NCBI RefSeq assembly: GCF_009730915.1 | Contig: NC_052481.1 | Coordinates: forward strand, 19,154,386 to 19,218,385 | DNA: 64,000 nt | Source of the DNA: Dioscorea cayenensis subsp. rotundata | Lineage: Eukaryota; Streptophyta; Magnoliopsida; Dioscoreales; Dioscoreaceae | Reading direction: 5' to 3' | Shown here: positions 11,557 through 23,653 of the stretch, one piece after another | Layout: each line of letters opens with the position of its first letter | How positions within the stretch are numbered: the first letter of the stretch is position 1 | Made by a program: the position numbers and the translations under genes | The notes under the pieces: generated by a model | What the model was told of the DNA's origin: nothing | The model's database searches: none | Seen by the model: only the letters and a program-made list of their open reading frames with translations

Positions 11557-14500
11557 TTATTCTGCAGCAACTGCCACTGGTTCTGTTGTTGTGTTGCTCT
11601 CAACAGGTGGTGCGGTGGCTGCCTCTTCCTTGGATGACGGTTTGCCATTTGCTGTGGTGGTTCCTTTCGGGGAACCCTGTTTCTTTGCGGCAGCGGGAGC
11701 TCCATCCTTGGCAGGTGCAGGAGCAGGGGGTGGTGGTGGTGGTTTCATGTGTGGGGGGAGATTGTGTTTCAGCTTCAGAAGTATTTGACGCATTCTAGAA
11801 AGATCAGTGGGCTTGCCAGGCTTGGGGCCCTGAATGACAACAATTGATGGCTTCTTGTCTTGATCTTTCTTCCCTCTCCTCTTCTCGATGTTGGGCACCT
11901 CATTGGGGATGAGTTCCGCAATTGCTTTCCAGTACTGCTTATCTGCATTTGTGTGGAACTTCTCTTGATTGGCCAGAAATAGCTAGAACCATAGAAATAC
12001 ATGTTGTTTAGTGGTAGAATTTTGGGAGCAAAGTTTTGGTCATTTCCAAAAAGTAGATGCACCTAGCTTCCATACCTTTTCTCTTTCTCTGTTGTGGATC
12101 TTGTTTGTTTCACAATTCACCTTCCTTTTCTCATAAAAACCCGTCTTGTATTCATCAGCTTCCTTGTAAATTTGTTCCCTCAGTTCCTTTTCTCTTTCCT
12201 CTTTCTGCTTCAGAAGTTCAGCATTTTGGCTGCATGATTTAAGAGAGGATTATTCTTTTCACTCCAACATGCAATCAGAAAGCAGCCAAAGATGATATAA
12301 ATTAAAATGGCCACATAAAACTACAATATAAGCATTAGACACTGTCAACAGGTGATGCATCACCACGACTAATTGTCATCTGCTGCATCACAAGTTAATC
12401 AAGCACAAGGCACAGCACACAGGAAAAAAAAAAACATGACTCTATGCTGGCCACATCAGAGATGCATAAATTCATCAAAGGAAAAGAATAGGAAAACCTT
12501 GTATCATCTGCTAAGAAACACCTTGATGCAAACAAAGTCTCACATTAAGATTTCAACCATATCGACTGTAGGATTCAATTAGCCATCTGTATCATATCAT
12601 TCCTGGGGGAGGTTGATCTTTCCTCAAAATGTAACTAACAGCTCACAAAGACTAGTTCACTACTTTAAATTGCCCATATTTTAAAACCATTCCTGGAAAA
12701 TCTCCCATGTCTTAGAGTAAACCTCAGCTAGACATCTGATCCTCTCATTTTCATATTACTATGGGAGCGTTTGTTTCATGGTTTTATGGGTGGTTTCCTA
12801 CAAACTCCTGGAGAGCAAATCAAACTCCCATGTTTGTTTCAAGATATCGAAATAAAAACATGTTTTCACAGGAGCTAAAAATCTCATAGAAATTTAAATC
12901 AAATTCTCATCTTAAACTGATTGAACACCATAACCATTACAGCTGGATCCATATACCAAATTAAAGTCAATCTATGACCTAGTTCTTCTAAATGTTGTTT
13001 CCCACCATATTCAATATATAATTCAAACCATGTTCCTAATATTCCTCTGTAGCATATCATGCCAACACCAAAAATCTTTCGGACTTTTGGTTCTATCTTT
13101 TAACTGTGGTATCCAATCGACATGTTATTACATACCTTGGTGTAGTTGTGCCCTCAACACACAGTATTTAGTTATTCAATCCTCCCAGTTGACTTTTTTG
13201 TACAGAATGTGAGCTGACACATGCTTGAATTTAACACTACTATGTCTGAAAAAGCCATTGCTAGATATAAAACAATGTATTTTAGCTCATTACACAAAAA
13301 TATACTACATCCAGGAAAATCTTAACTGCCAACTTAACACATGCAAAAATCGATTCTCACCCAATTATATTAATCAGATGTAGAGATCTTAAAGTTAAAT
13401 CACGGAGAAATTGAATGACAGCAGGATAAATCAATTACTTACAAGAGGAGAAAAAAATTCTATAACAAATCAAAGAGGTCCAGTACTACTTTAAGGAAAT
13501 GAAAAAAAAAAGTTACATATTTATGCTTACTCTCACATGATCATTTTAGCAACATCTATACTTAAGCAATTCATCAAAACTATTAAGTAATCTGAAAATG
13601 AGAAAATAACAACAATTTGCAAAAGAATTCAAAATCCATCCAAAGAAACAGAACATTTCTACTGAACCTAAATCCACAAAGAAAAAAAAAACAATAGAAC
13701 ACTAAACCAACAAGCTTTGATCATTAGAGAACAAAGGGAAATGAATTAGCACCTAAAGAATCCAACTTGATCTGTGATTGAGCACAATAAATACCAAGCT
13801 AAATGACTTATAGCGAAGGTATCATCATTCTTAAATCTATTCAAACATCAAACTTGTGATTTAGTAAACAATCTACATCAAAATCAATATTTACCAAACA
13901 AAAGATCTATTGATAGTTCTACCACAATCATCACTCTGGGACATAAAAAAATCAAAGCCATCAAACAGATTGATTTATCATCAACAGATAACCAAAACAG
14001 AAGCAGATCTAGCAAATAACAAGCCAATAACTTCACACGAAGATAACCAAAACGAATTATAATCTAAATCTTCAACAGATCTAAACAAATAGAAACGTAG
14101 ACGAATCAGATCTAACAAAAAAACAACTCACCGACGCCATTCCCGCAGGAGGAACCCCTCCTCCGGTTGCATCTCACCAGGCGGAGGCAGCGTAGGCTCA
14201 TCGGAGAAGATCGCATCATGATCAGCTCCACCATTGGCTTCTGGCATCTCAAAAGGGGACGAGAACTCCTGATGTGGTTCAGGACTGTACCCAAACGGCT
14301 CCGGCGAGGGAGGGAAGCTACCCCCACCGCCGCCACTGCCAACGGAGACATGGTGAACATGGACATCGCCAAATCCATCGTCCGGCACATCCTTCGGCGG
14401 ATCCTCTTCCGCAGCGAAGGCCGAGAAGGAGTCGTAGCGTTGGGAAGGGAGGCGGGGGTCATAGCCGATGTAGCCATCGTCGTCAAAGGGGCGGGTGGTG

Positions 14501-14562
14501 GCGGAGTTTGGCGGCGCCGCCTCGTGGCCGTCGGCGCTGAAGGCGTCGAAGGAGTTCGACAT
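11557..14562 (-). CDS. clathrin light chain
   Basis: Three exons read on the minus strand: 14562-14132, 12229-12076, 11982-11557, giving 336 residues. The acidic N-terminal region begins [15 protein letters not shown] and includes a [17 protein letters not shown] stretch, Gly/Pro-rich sequence and FLLREWRR. Exon 2 encodes a charged, helical stretch ([20 protein letters not shown]) that would bind the clathrin heavy chain as a coiled coil. Exon 3 has the plant-typical FLANQEKFH and [21 protein letters not shown] block, followed by a Pro- then Ala/Thr-rich tail. Length and order fit plant clathrin light chains. The product would coat vesicles at the plasma membrane and trans-Golgi. Intron 1 is about 1.9 kb with no gene. 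Exon 1 is much more GC-rich than its surroundings. Confidence 0.92.
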
Positions 14563-14642
14563 GGCTTCGATCGAGATCGAGATCGGGATCGAGGAAAATT
14601 TTGGGGGTGATTTCGCGGTGGAGTTCTTGCTCGTTGGAGACC

Positions 14643-14645
<3 letters not shown>

Positions 14646-14680
<35 letters not shown>
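14646..14680. repeat. (TTA)n microsatellite in the clathrin light chain 5' leader
   Basis: About 11 tandem ATT/TTA units lie 85-120 bp upstream of the clathrin light chain start codon, probably in its 5' UTR or proximal promoter. Confidence 0.85.
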
Positions 14681-15386
14681 CTTTGAAATTGGGAATGCTT
14701 TGGGAGTGAATGGGAAAGTTGTTGCTTTGGGGGTTTTTTAAAATTACCATGTTGCCCTCGTATTAAGAGCTGAATTACCATCCGTTTGGTGGCAATGGCA
14801 AGAAACTCGTGGGATTCGTTTGGTGTGATCTCAAAAAACGAAGGTCCATTGGTATAATTCTGATTAAGATTTACTCCATTTTGTGTTCTTTCCATTATTT
14901 ATTTGCTGTTTTGAATTCAAAGAGAATTATAATTTACTTCCTTTGATCTTTTTTATCTGTCGTTTTTCTATATTTATTATTATTTTTTAAATTATACTTA
15001 ACATTTTATTTAATTCTTTTTTTTAAATTAAATATAAGAGAGAAATATAAAGATATAAATTAGGGGTGATTTTGAAAAAATAACTAATTTTTTAAAAAAA
15101 AATTTGTGAAATAACTAAGTTTCTTTGGTACGTGAGATTTGGTTAATGACAACAGAGGAACGGAAGAAATATATGATAAACTTTTATTACTTAATACAGT
15201 GTCTATAGAGTTAATAAATTTCTAAAAATCCGATAAGTTACAATAACTGGTGTATTTTTTAATAAATAACAATAATTAGTGTATTTTTTGTACATATCTG
15301 TCCTTTGATAAACCCATAAGTAGAGGATTTTTATTGCCTATTATAAAAAAAAAATAATTGAATGTTAATGTTAATAATAAATTAAA
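14681..15386. other. spacer upstream of the clathrin light chain gene
   Basis: AT-rich sequence, presumed to hold the clathrin light chain promoter. No gene is supported. It ends with TAAATTAAA at 15378-15386, the left target duplication of the Mutator-like element. Confidence 0.5.
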
Positions 15387-15619
15387 GTGAAAATTGCCAA
15401 AAACACCTTGTAAGTTTACAATATTGCCAAAAACACCCCATTAGTTTTTGCACTCTCAAAAACCCCTTCCTTTTTGAATACAATGATTTTTTTAAACCCC
15501 CAAACATCTAATAGTGATTGATAGAGTTAATTTAGAATTTTTTTGGACTGAAATTGTCCCTCAAGTGGGAAGTTGTGCAAGTGTGATAGTGTTTGACTAT
15601 AATGCCTCGGTGCAATGAG

Positions 15620-15865
15620 CTTTCTATTTAAAACGAGCTTTTTATTTAAAAATACGATGAGTATGAGGTCCTGCTTTAAAAACGAGTTTCCTGCTTAAAA
15701 ACGAGTTTCTATTTAAAATGAGTTTTTGTTTAAAAATGAGTTTTCCTGCTTAAGAAACGAGTTTTTGTTTAAAAACGAGCGCTCTGCTTAAGAAACGAGT
15801 TTTCTGCTTAAGAAACGAGCGCTTTTTGTTTAAAAAACGAGGTCTGCATTTAAGAAATGAGTTTT
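15620..15865 (+). repeat. degenerate tandem array, CTTAAGAAACGAG unit (left)
   Basis: Roughly 11 units of about 20-23 bp, each a variant of TGCTTAAGAAACGAGTTT with alternates TGTTTAAAAACGAG and CATTTAAGAAATGAG. It lies just inside the left part of the Mutator-like element. No open reading frame runs through it. Confidence 0.75.
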
Positions 15866-15994
15866 TTCATGGGCAGTATTTATCACCCCCAAAAATCTCT
15901 TTATCGAGATTGGCGGGCCAGTGAGACAAAAGCACGCGGCTCACAATCACTACCACGCTGCATGAAAAATGGGATTTCAAGTTCGGAGAAAAAG

Positions 15995-16490
15995 TGCAAC
16001 CTTTCCGATGCCTTCGCCGACGACGAGGGAGTACGCGGTCTTCCCCGAGGTCGACGACGAAGAAGATAAAAAGAGATAAGGCCGACGACAGTGGGAAGAC
16101 GACTGAAGACGAAGACTAAGACGGCGAGATCGAACCCCTCACTCCAGCGCCGCTTCCTCCCTCCGCTCCTCGTCACCGACTTAGGCACCATGGATCCAAA
16201 CCCCGGAACGATCCCTAACCCTAACCCTATTGCTATCCATGTATGCGGTCTCCGCAATGAGAATGGTTCCGCTCAAGTTCACTCGCACTTTATCCGGACG
16301 CCGCCACCAAAGACCTCACCACTCCGACCGCCGAGGAACGTCGCCAACCTGGATCGCCAACGCCGATAAAGATTTTCTCCTTTAAGACCCCACACGAGCA
16401 GTGCACCTTTCGAGATCGCCGCCAGATCCGGAGCTCAAGACTCAAGCCGCTCAGCGTGATCGCCGACGTACGAGATACTCAATGTCCCCT
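15995..16490 (+). repeat. GC-rich captured block, copy 1
   Basis: Starts GTGCAACCTTTCCGATGCC and ends before CTACTCAACGAGGTCTCTGC. It is collinear with 16676-17165 over its whole length, with small indels that break any common reading frame. One frame of this region reads an acidic Glu/Asp-rich stretch, then a Pro/Asn-rich stretch encoded by CCCTAACCCTAACCC (a telomere-like motif near 16215). The source gene is not recognised. Confidence 0.7.
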
Positions 16491-16675
16491 ACTCAACGAG
16501 GTCTCTGCTTAAAAAATAAGCTCTCGCTTTAAGAAATGAGTTCTCTGCTTAAGAAATGAGTTCTCTGCTTATACGCTTGTTTTGTCTTTGTTTAACCATC
16601 GATGCTTTCCGCTTAATATATTGCGCTACGCTTAAAAAGTGCTTAAATATCGCTGTTTCTATTTAAATACGTACG

Positions 16676-17165
16676 AGTGCAACCTTTCGACGCCTTCGCC
16701 GACGACTGAGGAGCATGCGGTCTTCCCCGAGGTCGACGACGAAGAAGATGAAAGAGATGAGGTCGACGATAGGGAAGACGATGAAGACGAAGACGAAGAC
16801 GGCGAGATCGAACCCCTCATCGCGCCGCTTCCTCCCTCCGCTCCCTATCACCGACTTAGGCACCACGGATCCAAACCCCTGAACGATCCATAACCCTAAC
16901 CCTATCGCTATCCATGTCACGGTCTCCGCAATGAGAATGGTTCCGCTCAAGTTCAAATCTGCTCTTATCCGACGTCGCCATCGAAGACCTCACCACTCCG
17001 ACCGCCGAGGAACGCCGCCAACCGGATCGCCAACGCCAATAAAGATTTCTCCTTTAAGATTCCCACACGAGGCAGCCACCTTCGAGATCACTCGCCGATC
17101 TAGAGCTCAAAGACTCGCCGCTCGCATGAGATCAACGACGTACGAGATACTCAACGTCCCTACTC
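16676..17165 (+). repeat. GC-rich captured block, copy 2
   Basis: Second copy of the block. Here the acidic stretch (EVDDEEDERDEVDD) is open in one frame from 16639 to 16893. It is followed by the same CCCTAACCCTA motif near 16890 and by text related to VATLEI / FEITRRSRAQ-type frames that are not continuous. No start codon context or known domain supports expression. Confidence 0.7.
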
Positions 17166-17605
17166 AACGAAGTTTCTGCTTAAAAATGAGTACTTTTGTT
17201 TAAAAAATAAAGCTCTCCTGCTTTAGAAAACGAGTCTTTGCTTTATACGCTTGTTTGTCTTTGCTTTAACCATCGATGCTTTCGCTTAATATATCAGCGC
17301 TTACGCTTTAAAAAAAGTGCTTAAATATCGCTGTTTCTATTTAAATATGTACTGAGTGGCCAAGATTAATTGGTTTTTATATCCGAGGATTAATTTATCA
17401 CGTAAATATTTGTTTTTCTCGCTTTAAATATTAATGTTTTTGTTTAAAAATGAGTTTTATGTTTAAAAACTGAGGTTTCGCTTAAGAAATGAGTTTTTGT
17501 TTAAGAAATGAGGCTTTCGCTTAAGAAATGAACTCTGCTTAAGAAATGAATTCTGCTTAAGAAACGAGTCTCTGCTTTAAAAACGAATCTGCTTAAGAAA
17601 CGAAG
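17165..17605 (+). repeat. degenerate tandem arrays, CTTAAGAAATGAG unit (right)
   Basis: A short array at 17165-17240 and a longer one at 17440-17605 carry about a dozen units such as TGCTTAAGAAATGAATTC and CGCTTAAGAAATGAG. They are separated by a segment (TTAACCATCGATGCTTTCGC) that also occurs at 16590-16610, so the block plus array forms a higher-order repeat. Confidence 0.7.
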
Positions 17606-17803
17606 ACATACAAAAAGGAATGCAAAAAAGAATGAAAAATGATGCAAAAGCGTTTAAGAGCAATGATGAATTTCATAACGCAGGTAAAAGGAAGTTAAAC
17701 AACAAGGAAGGGTTGTTCGAGCGATGCAAAAACTCACAGGTACTGCTTTTGGGTAAGCTTTTTGAAATTATCGAGGGTAAATGCGAATTTTCCCTAAATT
17801 AAA

Positions 17804-18719
17804 TTATAATTTTCATTATCGCCTTCATTGCTTTATATTAGGAGACAATTACTTCACAATAGGAAAATGATATTTTTTTTTTCTCAAATAAAAAAAAGTT
17901 GAATTCATTTTTACAATAATTTTTGAAATTACTGACAGTTGTGACTTATCTATATTTACTTAAAAAATATATATATATAATTTTAACTTTTTTACAGCTC
18001 TGCTTTCGATTTGGATTAGTCCGTTAACACAAATATATGAACCTTGTTGATGACCTCAGACTAACTCTCTACAAAAAATTGTCCTATATTTTGTATTTTG
18101 ACCTCTTTAATCACCCTTGCGGTTAAAGGCTCCATACCTGCTTCCCTTTTAATATATTATTACAAAGGTGGGTTATTTTTTTTTTAAATTTATCATCTAA
18201 AACATTTAAAATTCTCACATAACATTGATGGAAACGATTTATTTATCTTGCTTAATTCCTAACAACCAGTTAAAATTGCAACCAAATGTTTATTTGCAAA
18301 TCATTTTCATTTTGACTTCAGGCTTGGCTGATCACCCATCTTAATTCCAAACGCACCGGTTCCATATGCTGTCAAACAGAGCATTAATAGAGCAACCTAA
18401 TTTCTAAGGTAATAATATACCCCACAATTGACACAATTCTTAAATAGCTGTATATTCAAAGAATGACAACACCACCTGTTCACCAATTTGTATATATTTT
18501 TATAGGAAATTGACTTAAGGCTGGCAGAAGACATTCAATTCTGGAAAGTCTCATTACCTCCCATTTCCTTGGCTGGAAAGTCGGATTACTCATTTCTCAT
18601 TTCCCTTTGCTTTTTCCTTCACAAATATGAATATAATTAAACAAACAGTGAGGCATAATTTAATAAGGATACAAATGGCATAAATTTTAAGCAGAATTAA
18701 AATGGTGCTACCAATTGCT
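17804..18719. other. spacer downstream of ABCI7
   Basis: AT-rich. It presumably includes the ABCI7 3' UTR near 18600-18719. No gene, array or transposon terminus was recognised. Confidence 0.5.
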
Positions 18720-21700
18720 CTATTTAGCTGCCAACAGCTCCTTAAATCGACTGGTGACGGACTCCTGGAGAGGAACATAGGGAATCCGAGTTATCACCTC
18801 TTTCCCGAATGCAAAGACGAGAGCTTCTCTTGCGGTCTGAAGATCAATACCACGAGTCTGGAGATAGAACAGCTGATCTTCTTCAAGGTCACTGATGGCA
18901 GCACCATGCGAACACTTGACATCATCTGCGATGATTTGGAGGTTAGGCTTTAAATTGGCTGTGGCTCGAGGTGCCAAGAGGAGTGTTCTTGTCAGCTGCC
19001 CAGCATCGGTTTGTTGTGCATATCTAAGAATTAGAAGCAAGAACATGAGTCCTAAGAATCACATTTGTCTATGTGAGATCATGGTCACAAAATGTGAAAT
19101 TAGACACTACTATGATAATAATGGAAGAATATAAGAGACATTTCAAGTGAGAAATTAACATTACAAGCATCGAGCAGAATACCTGTTCACCTTTATGTTG
19201 CCATCAAATATAGCATGACCTGAAGAATCTGATACAATGCATTTGTGAAGCTGTCGGGAAAACCCTCTTGGATAATCAAGGACTAATTTGCTGTGTAGAT
19301 CTTGTGTTTGATTGCTCTGTGCTATATGAAATGCTGACATTTCTGTCACAGTCTCTGGGCCTAATTGTTGAATATGAATATTATGTCTGCTTAACCTTCC
19401 TCCAGTACTTACCTCAACAAGCTCATAGGTACTAGCTGCTTCCTGCAAAAGATGGAACACAATATCTCAAAAGGTGTTTATTTTACGGTTTAAATATTTG
19501 AATTCTGCATGCTATAACTTATTTATAGTAGGGCGACAGAACCAACTTTCATCAAAACAGAGGAATATTTTTCACTTTTACTGAACAACTTCAGGAAAAG
19601 ATGAACACCATTTAATCCCCACTCCCAGAAAGGACTACAAAAATCTGCAAGCATTTGAGAGATAGAAGCCATCACTATGTTGTACCAGTTAGTAACTTAG
19701 AATATGCCGAGTCCCATTAAGAGATCGATAAAATTGGAAAAGGTCCTTAGATCACCTTTATTGTTCATTATGAAGTGGCCCGTACTTTGGGAATGCCATG
19801 GTGTGGTTTTGGCTTAATACATTGACATATCATTTTAGTTTGACTATTCATCAAATACCATGCTGTCAACTACATAAGTGATCAAGAGACCCGCATCGCC
19901 AATAGGATTAATTAAAGCCAAATAGGCCAGATGTGGTAGCGATTTTCTTTCTAGTTTTAGTAATGCTGGCAGGCTTTTTGAGTCAAGTGAAAAAAATGCA
20001 CTAGGCAGTAGTATGGACAGTAAAATTCCACTGATCATAAAGGACAGGCAACTGGAAGGACAAAAGTGATGATTAAAAAAGTGTTAAAATTTTGACGAGG
20101 GACTGAAAGCAGAAAAAGCAGCCCGACCACACCGGACAATAATATTATTGTTCTCAGATTATGATGGAAAGATTTTATAACCATTAAGGAATTTCTGTTT
20201 TGCTGTGAATAGAATAGAACCTATGTCACCGAACCACACACGCAAAAGACATATAGCGATGGGAGATATTTCATTCAATAATGGCCTCAGTTCGGGGCAC
20301 CATTGACTAGGAAAAGTATTTTACCTTCTCTCACTGAAAAGACCAAAAGAGGTGAAAAAGCATGTTGGTGATGAATGGTAATGTAAAATTCTCGCAACCT
20401 TACTGTTCATGTCATGGTAACACAGGGATGACATCCTTGTCATTGCCCCTATGGCCTCCATAGATTTAAAACCTAGCATCCACTGATGCCCTGATGATAA
20501 TGACCTTAAATCCATCAACAAATGCTGACCAACTGCGATTGGGCTTATTAACGTTGAAGTGTCTATTACAGCACAATGATAAACAGTCTACTACTACTTC
20601 TTTAACCCCATTATGGACTCTTTATCCAATAAAAAAACCTTTACAAATAAAACCTTCAATGACTCAAGTAGGTCATTATCAGCAGGTGTTAACATTGCCC
20701 AATGCAAATACTCAGTTGATGGTGCCTGCTTAGCTTGCAGTAAAAACTGTCAATATAGAACATGACAATTATGAAGGTGGATGAACTTATTATATATGTG
20801 GCAACCTAATTCAGTGATCCCCACATTATGCAGTTGATATGTACTTTCAAGAATTAGGTACATTGATTAGAATGCTTTCAAGAACTCCAATATAAAGCTT
20901 TCTTTGCCATGGCTGGGTATCACCAACTAGCAGATTGTAAATTACAATTTTCTACAGACAAAACAAAACTTTGATAAATTGCCTAAAATTAAGGCGGCCC
21001 TATGTTGGGTTTATCACATTGATTGGACATGAATCCTAGAGTGGAAGCTAAGAAAGAACACAGCTCAGTCCTTTTACAGAAAGCAAACATACAGCCATAC
21101 CATTTGTGGCATTTGCCTTTTGCTGATTCATTTGACAGAAGTTTATGCCATTTATTGAACACTTCATAGTCAAGAACAACACCTTTGCATCCCTAAATAG
21201 TCTAGACCATAGTTCCTATCAAAACCATCAATCAATGTAATAACCTCGTGAAAGCACAGGTAACTAATTAATCCCAATACAAAAGACTAACAAGCTGGCT
21301 CACATATCCACAATCTTTAACACAAAAAAACACTCGCTAAAGACAATGCAACATGACAATTCTCTATAATAATCTAATGCAAATAAAGAAATTTTCATTA
21401 AAAAAAAAAACTCTTCTTTTATCCCTAAATCAAAAGATTAGCTTCAAAACCGATAGTAGGTACCTGCCGAGCAGAGGTCCACTTAATATGTGCGGCATTC
21501 AAAGACTGCCTCTGCACATACGAGTGTTTCACCATCCCACCTTCACCAATCAAGATCTCCATCGCGGAATTCGCCCAGTAGCACTTCCCCTCACAATCCC
21601 CAATGCCCAAATGCTCCTCCAAAATGGTCAGCTCCGCCCTCTTTTCCACCACAAGTAGCACTCTTGGATTCGAAACCGGCAACCTCCCACTCCCCACCTC

Positions 21701-22327
21701 CTCCCCTTCCGTCGAGCAAAACACCAAATGCAAAGGTTCCTCAACAACTCTCACACCCTCCGGCACATAAACAACCAGGACATCAGGGGTGCCAAGCCCA
21801 TTTAGGTCCCAGAAGAGGTCACCATCCCGAAACTCAGAAGCAGTCACGGCGAGGACGCGGTCAAGGACGGGGCCGGGAGGAAGAGAAGAAAGGTAACCAG
21901 CAACGACGCCAGAGGGGAGGGAGGAGAGGCGAGACAAGGAAGGCACAGGATGGCCATCAGCGACGACGAGAAGGTTAGGAGAATGAGAATCGAAGCCAGG
22001 GTCGGAAGGAGGGTTTGGGGAGGAAACGGGGAGAATTTGGGAGGATTTGAGGAAGGAGGTGTCGGTGAAGCGGAAGGGCTCGTCCTTGCGGGAAGGCCAT
22101 GGTTTGGAGAGGAGGGATTGGGAGGAGAGTGAGCGGAGGGATTGCAGGGAAGGAGGGGGGGAGGAGGGGAGGGAGTCCTCGAGCTTCTCAGCGATGGAGA
22201 GGACGAAGGGGTCGGAGAGGGAGGCACGAATGGGAGCTAGGGTTTTGGGTTTAGGGTTAGGGTTAGGGTTTGGGGAGCGGAGACGAAGAGGAGGGAGGAG
22301 AGAGGAGGAGAAGAAGGTGATGGCCAT
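18720..22327 (-). CDS. ABCI7: ABCI7 / SufD, chloroplast SUF Fe-S assembly scaffold component
   Basis: Three exons on the minus strand: 22327-21464, 19442-19183, 19023-18720, giving 475 residues, the usual length of plant ABCI7. The first ~35 residues are Ser/Pro-rich with few acidic residues, as expected of a plastid transit peptide. Exon 1 continues with a SufD N-terminal helical region. The SufB/SufD beta-helix core follows (for example LTILEEHLG, then YVQRQSLNAAHI). Exon 3 carries the conserved C-terminal QTDAGQLTRTLLLAP, DDVKCSHGAAISDLEEDQLFY and SRGI-like QTRGIDLQTAREALVFAF. Its partner in the family is SufB, with the SufC ATPase, in plastid [Fe-S] cluster assembly. The codons for the PNPNPNPKPK stretch form a telomere-like CCCTAACCCTAA run. 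Intron 1 is about 2.0 kb with nothing coding. Confidence 0.93.
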
Positions 22328-22890
22328 CGTTGATCGTCGCTGAAGGATGGAAGGGTATTGAGAAGTTGGGCCTTATTTTGGATTTCGTAATGGGCCGGCC
22401 CGGATTTTTAGCTCATATTACTTATAAGTCCTCAGACGTTTTTAATTACTAGTTAGTCCCTGGGCATTTTTTAATTGCAATATAATCCCTCAGCATAAAC
22501 AACCTCCTAAATAGTCCAGACTGCTTAGTGTTTTTATTTTGGGAATCTAGCTTTAAAGGTTATGATTTGGCTCTTTGCTTTTAGTTTTTATTGTAATTTG
22601 ATCAACTGAATATACACTATTAATAATTATCGCAAGTGTCATACTACATGGTACATTTTTTTTAAAGAGTTAGTATTTGAGCTGGCATATACCACGTGTC
22701 ATTGTCGTTAATGGTATATATTTAAATGATCAAATTATAATAAAAATTAAAAGTAAAAGATCAAATGGTAACTTTTTAAAAATGAGTGACTGAAATAGAA
22801 TCACATCAATAAATAAGGAACTATTTTAAGTTGTTTACAAGAATCATTCGAATTAAATATATACACACAAATAATGTATTAAATGCAAGG

Positions 22891-22943
<53 letters not shown>

Positions 22944-23653
22944 GCATTTAATCTTATAAAAATAAAAAAAATTAATTCACATTTTTTAAATCATGTGGTC
23001 AATTTCATTCATATATATGTCTCTTTATTCTTATTGATATTTTTCTTTTTCTCATTCATCTTGAACCTTAATTTTTTATAAATCTTCCTAAATTTAATTT
23101 GTTTTTATATGATAATTATCATATCATTTCAAAAAATGACAAAAGACAAAAGAAGATTAGCTTTCTAATCTAAGCTCAAGAGATTTTTTTAAAAATTCTA
23201 ATTCAAATAAAATATTTGAAAATTTAATATTTGAAAATCCTCATTAAATAAACATCACCATGGAATGAATTCAACAACCAAAATCATTAGTTAAGCGGCC
23301 TAAATCCTATGCACTACCTAAAAATATTTATTTTGTTATTTTTTTAATATTTTGGTTTTTTCAATCTTATGATAATGAATAAATATGTTTGTATATTTAA
23401 GAAAGATAAATATATTTATCTTTAGAGTAACCAAAATCTTCAATATAGATATTAATTAAATAAATCCTAATGACTTTAATTTTTATCTTAACTTTTTAAG
23501 ATTAATTTAAAAAATAAATAAATAAAAGTACATGAAAAATGGGGTAAGTGAGATCACACAAAATCCTCACCACCATCAAAGTTTCCATTGATTTCATCCC
23601 TTCCATTCATTTCCATGTTTATGATCTTCAACCTTTTCTTCAAGCTCTAATCA
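22328..23653. other. divergent spacer between ABCI7 and the glycosyltransferase
   Basis: 1.3 kb separating two divergently transcribed genes, so both promoters should lie here. It is AT-rich with a (TA)n tract at 22892-22941. No other gene was seen. Confidence 0.5.
22892..22941. repeat. (TA)n microsatellite
   Basis: About 25 uninterrupted TA units. Confidence 0.95.

Larger units (their letters stand above)
15387..17794. mobile_element. non-autonomous Mutator-like element (Pack-MULE type)
   Basis: The 2408 bp segment is bounded by a perfect 9 bp direct repeat TAAATTAAA (15378-15386 and 17795-17803). Its ends are imperfect inverted repeats: GTGAAAATTGCC at the left and, reverse-complemented, GGGAAAATTCGC at the right. 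A 9 bp duplication is diagnostic of the Mutator superfamily. No transposase is encoded. Inside are two copies of a ~490 bp GC-rich block (15995-16490 and 16676-17165), framed by three arrays of a ~20 bp unit containing CTTAAGAAACGAG or close variants. The GC-rich blocks stand out sharply from the AT-rich surroundings and look like captured gene sequence. Confidence 0.75.

Noticed and set aside
12768..12870. GGGAGCGTTTGTTTC motif in the clathrin light chain intron resembling a Harbinger MITE end
   Set aside because: No matching inverted end or TAA/TTA duplication was found nearby.
14112..14750. 212-codon minus-strand open frame overlapping the clathrin light chain first exon, with Arg/Ser-rich sequence
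   Set aside because: It is an alternate frame of the GC-rich exon; the overlapping frame gives a recognisable clathrin light chain that continues through splice sites.
14646..17605. CRISPR-like regularly spaced repeats
   Set aside because: Plant nuclear context, degenerate contiguous units without unique spacers, and they lie within a transposon.
21490..21978. 162-codon plus-strand open frame opposite ABCI7 exon 1
   Set aside because: Antisense shadow of a GC-rich exon with low-complexity composition and no family resemblance.
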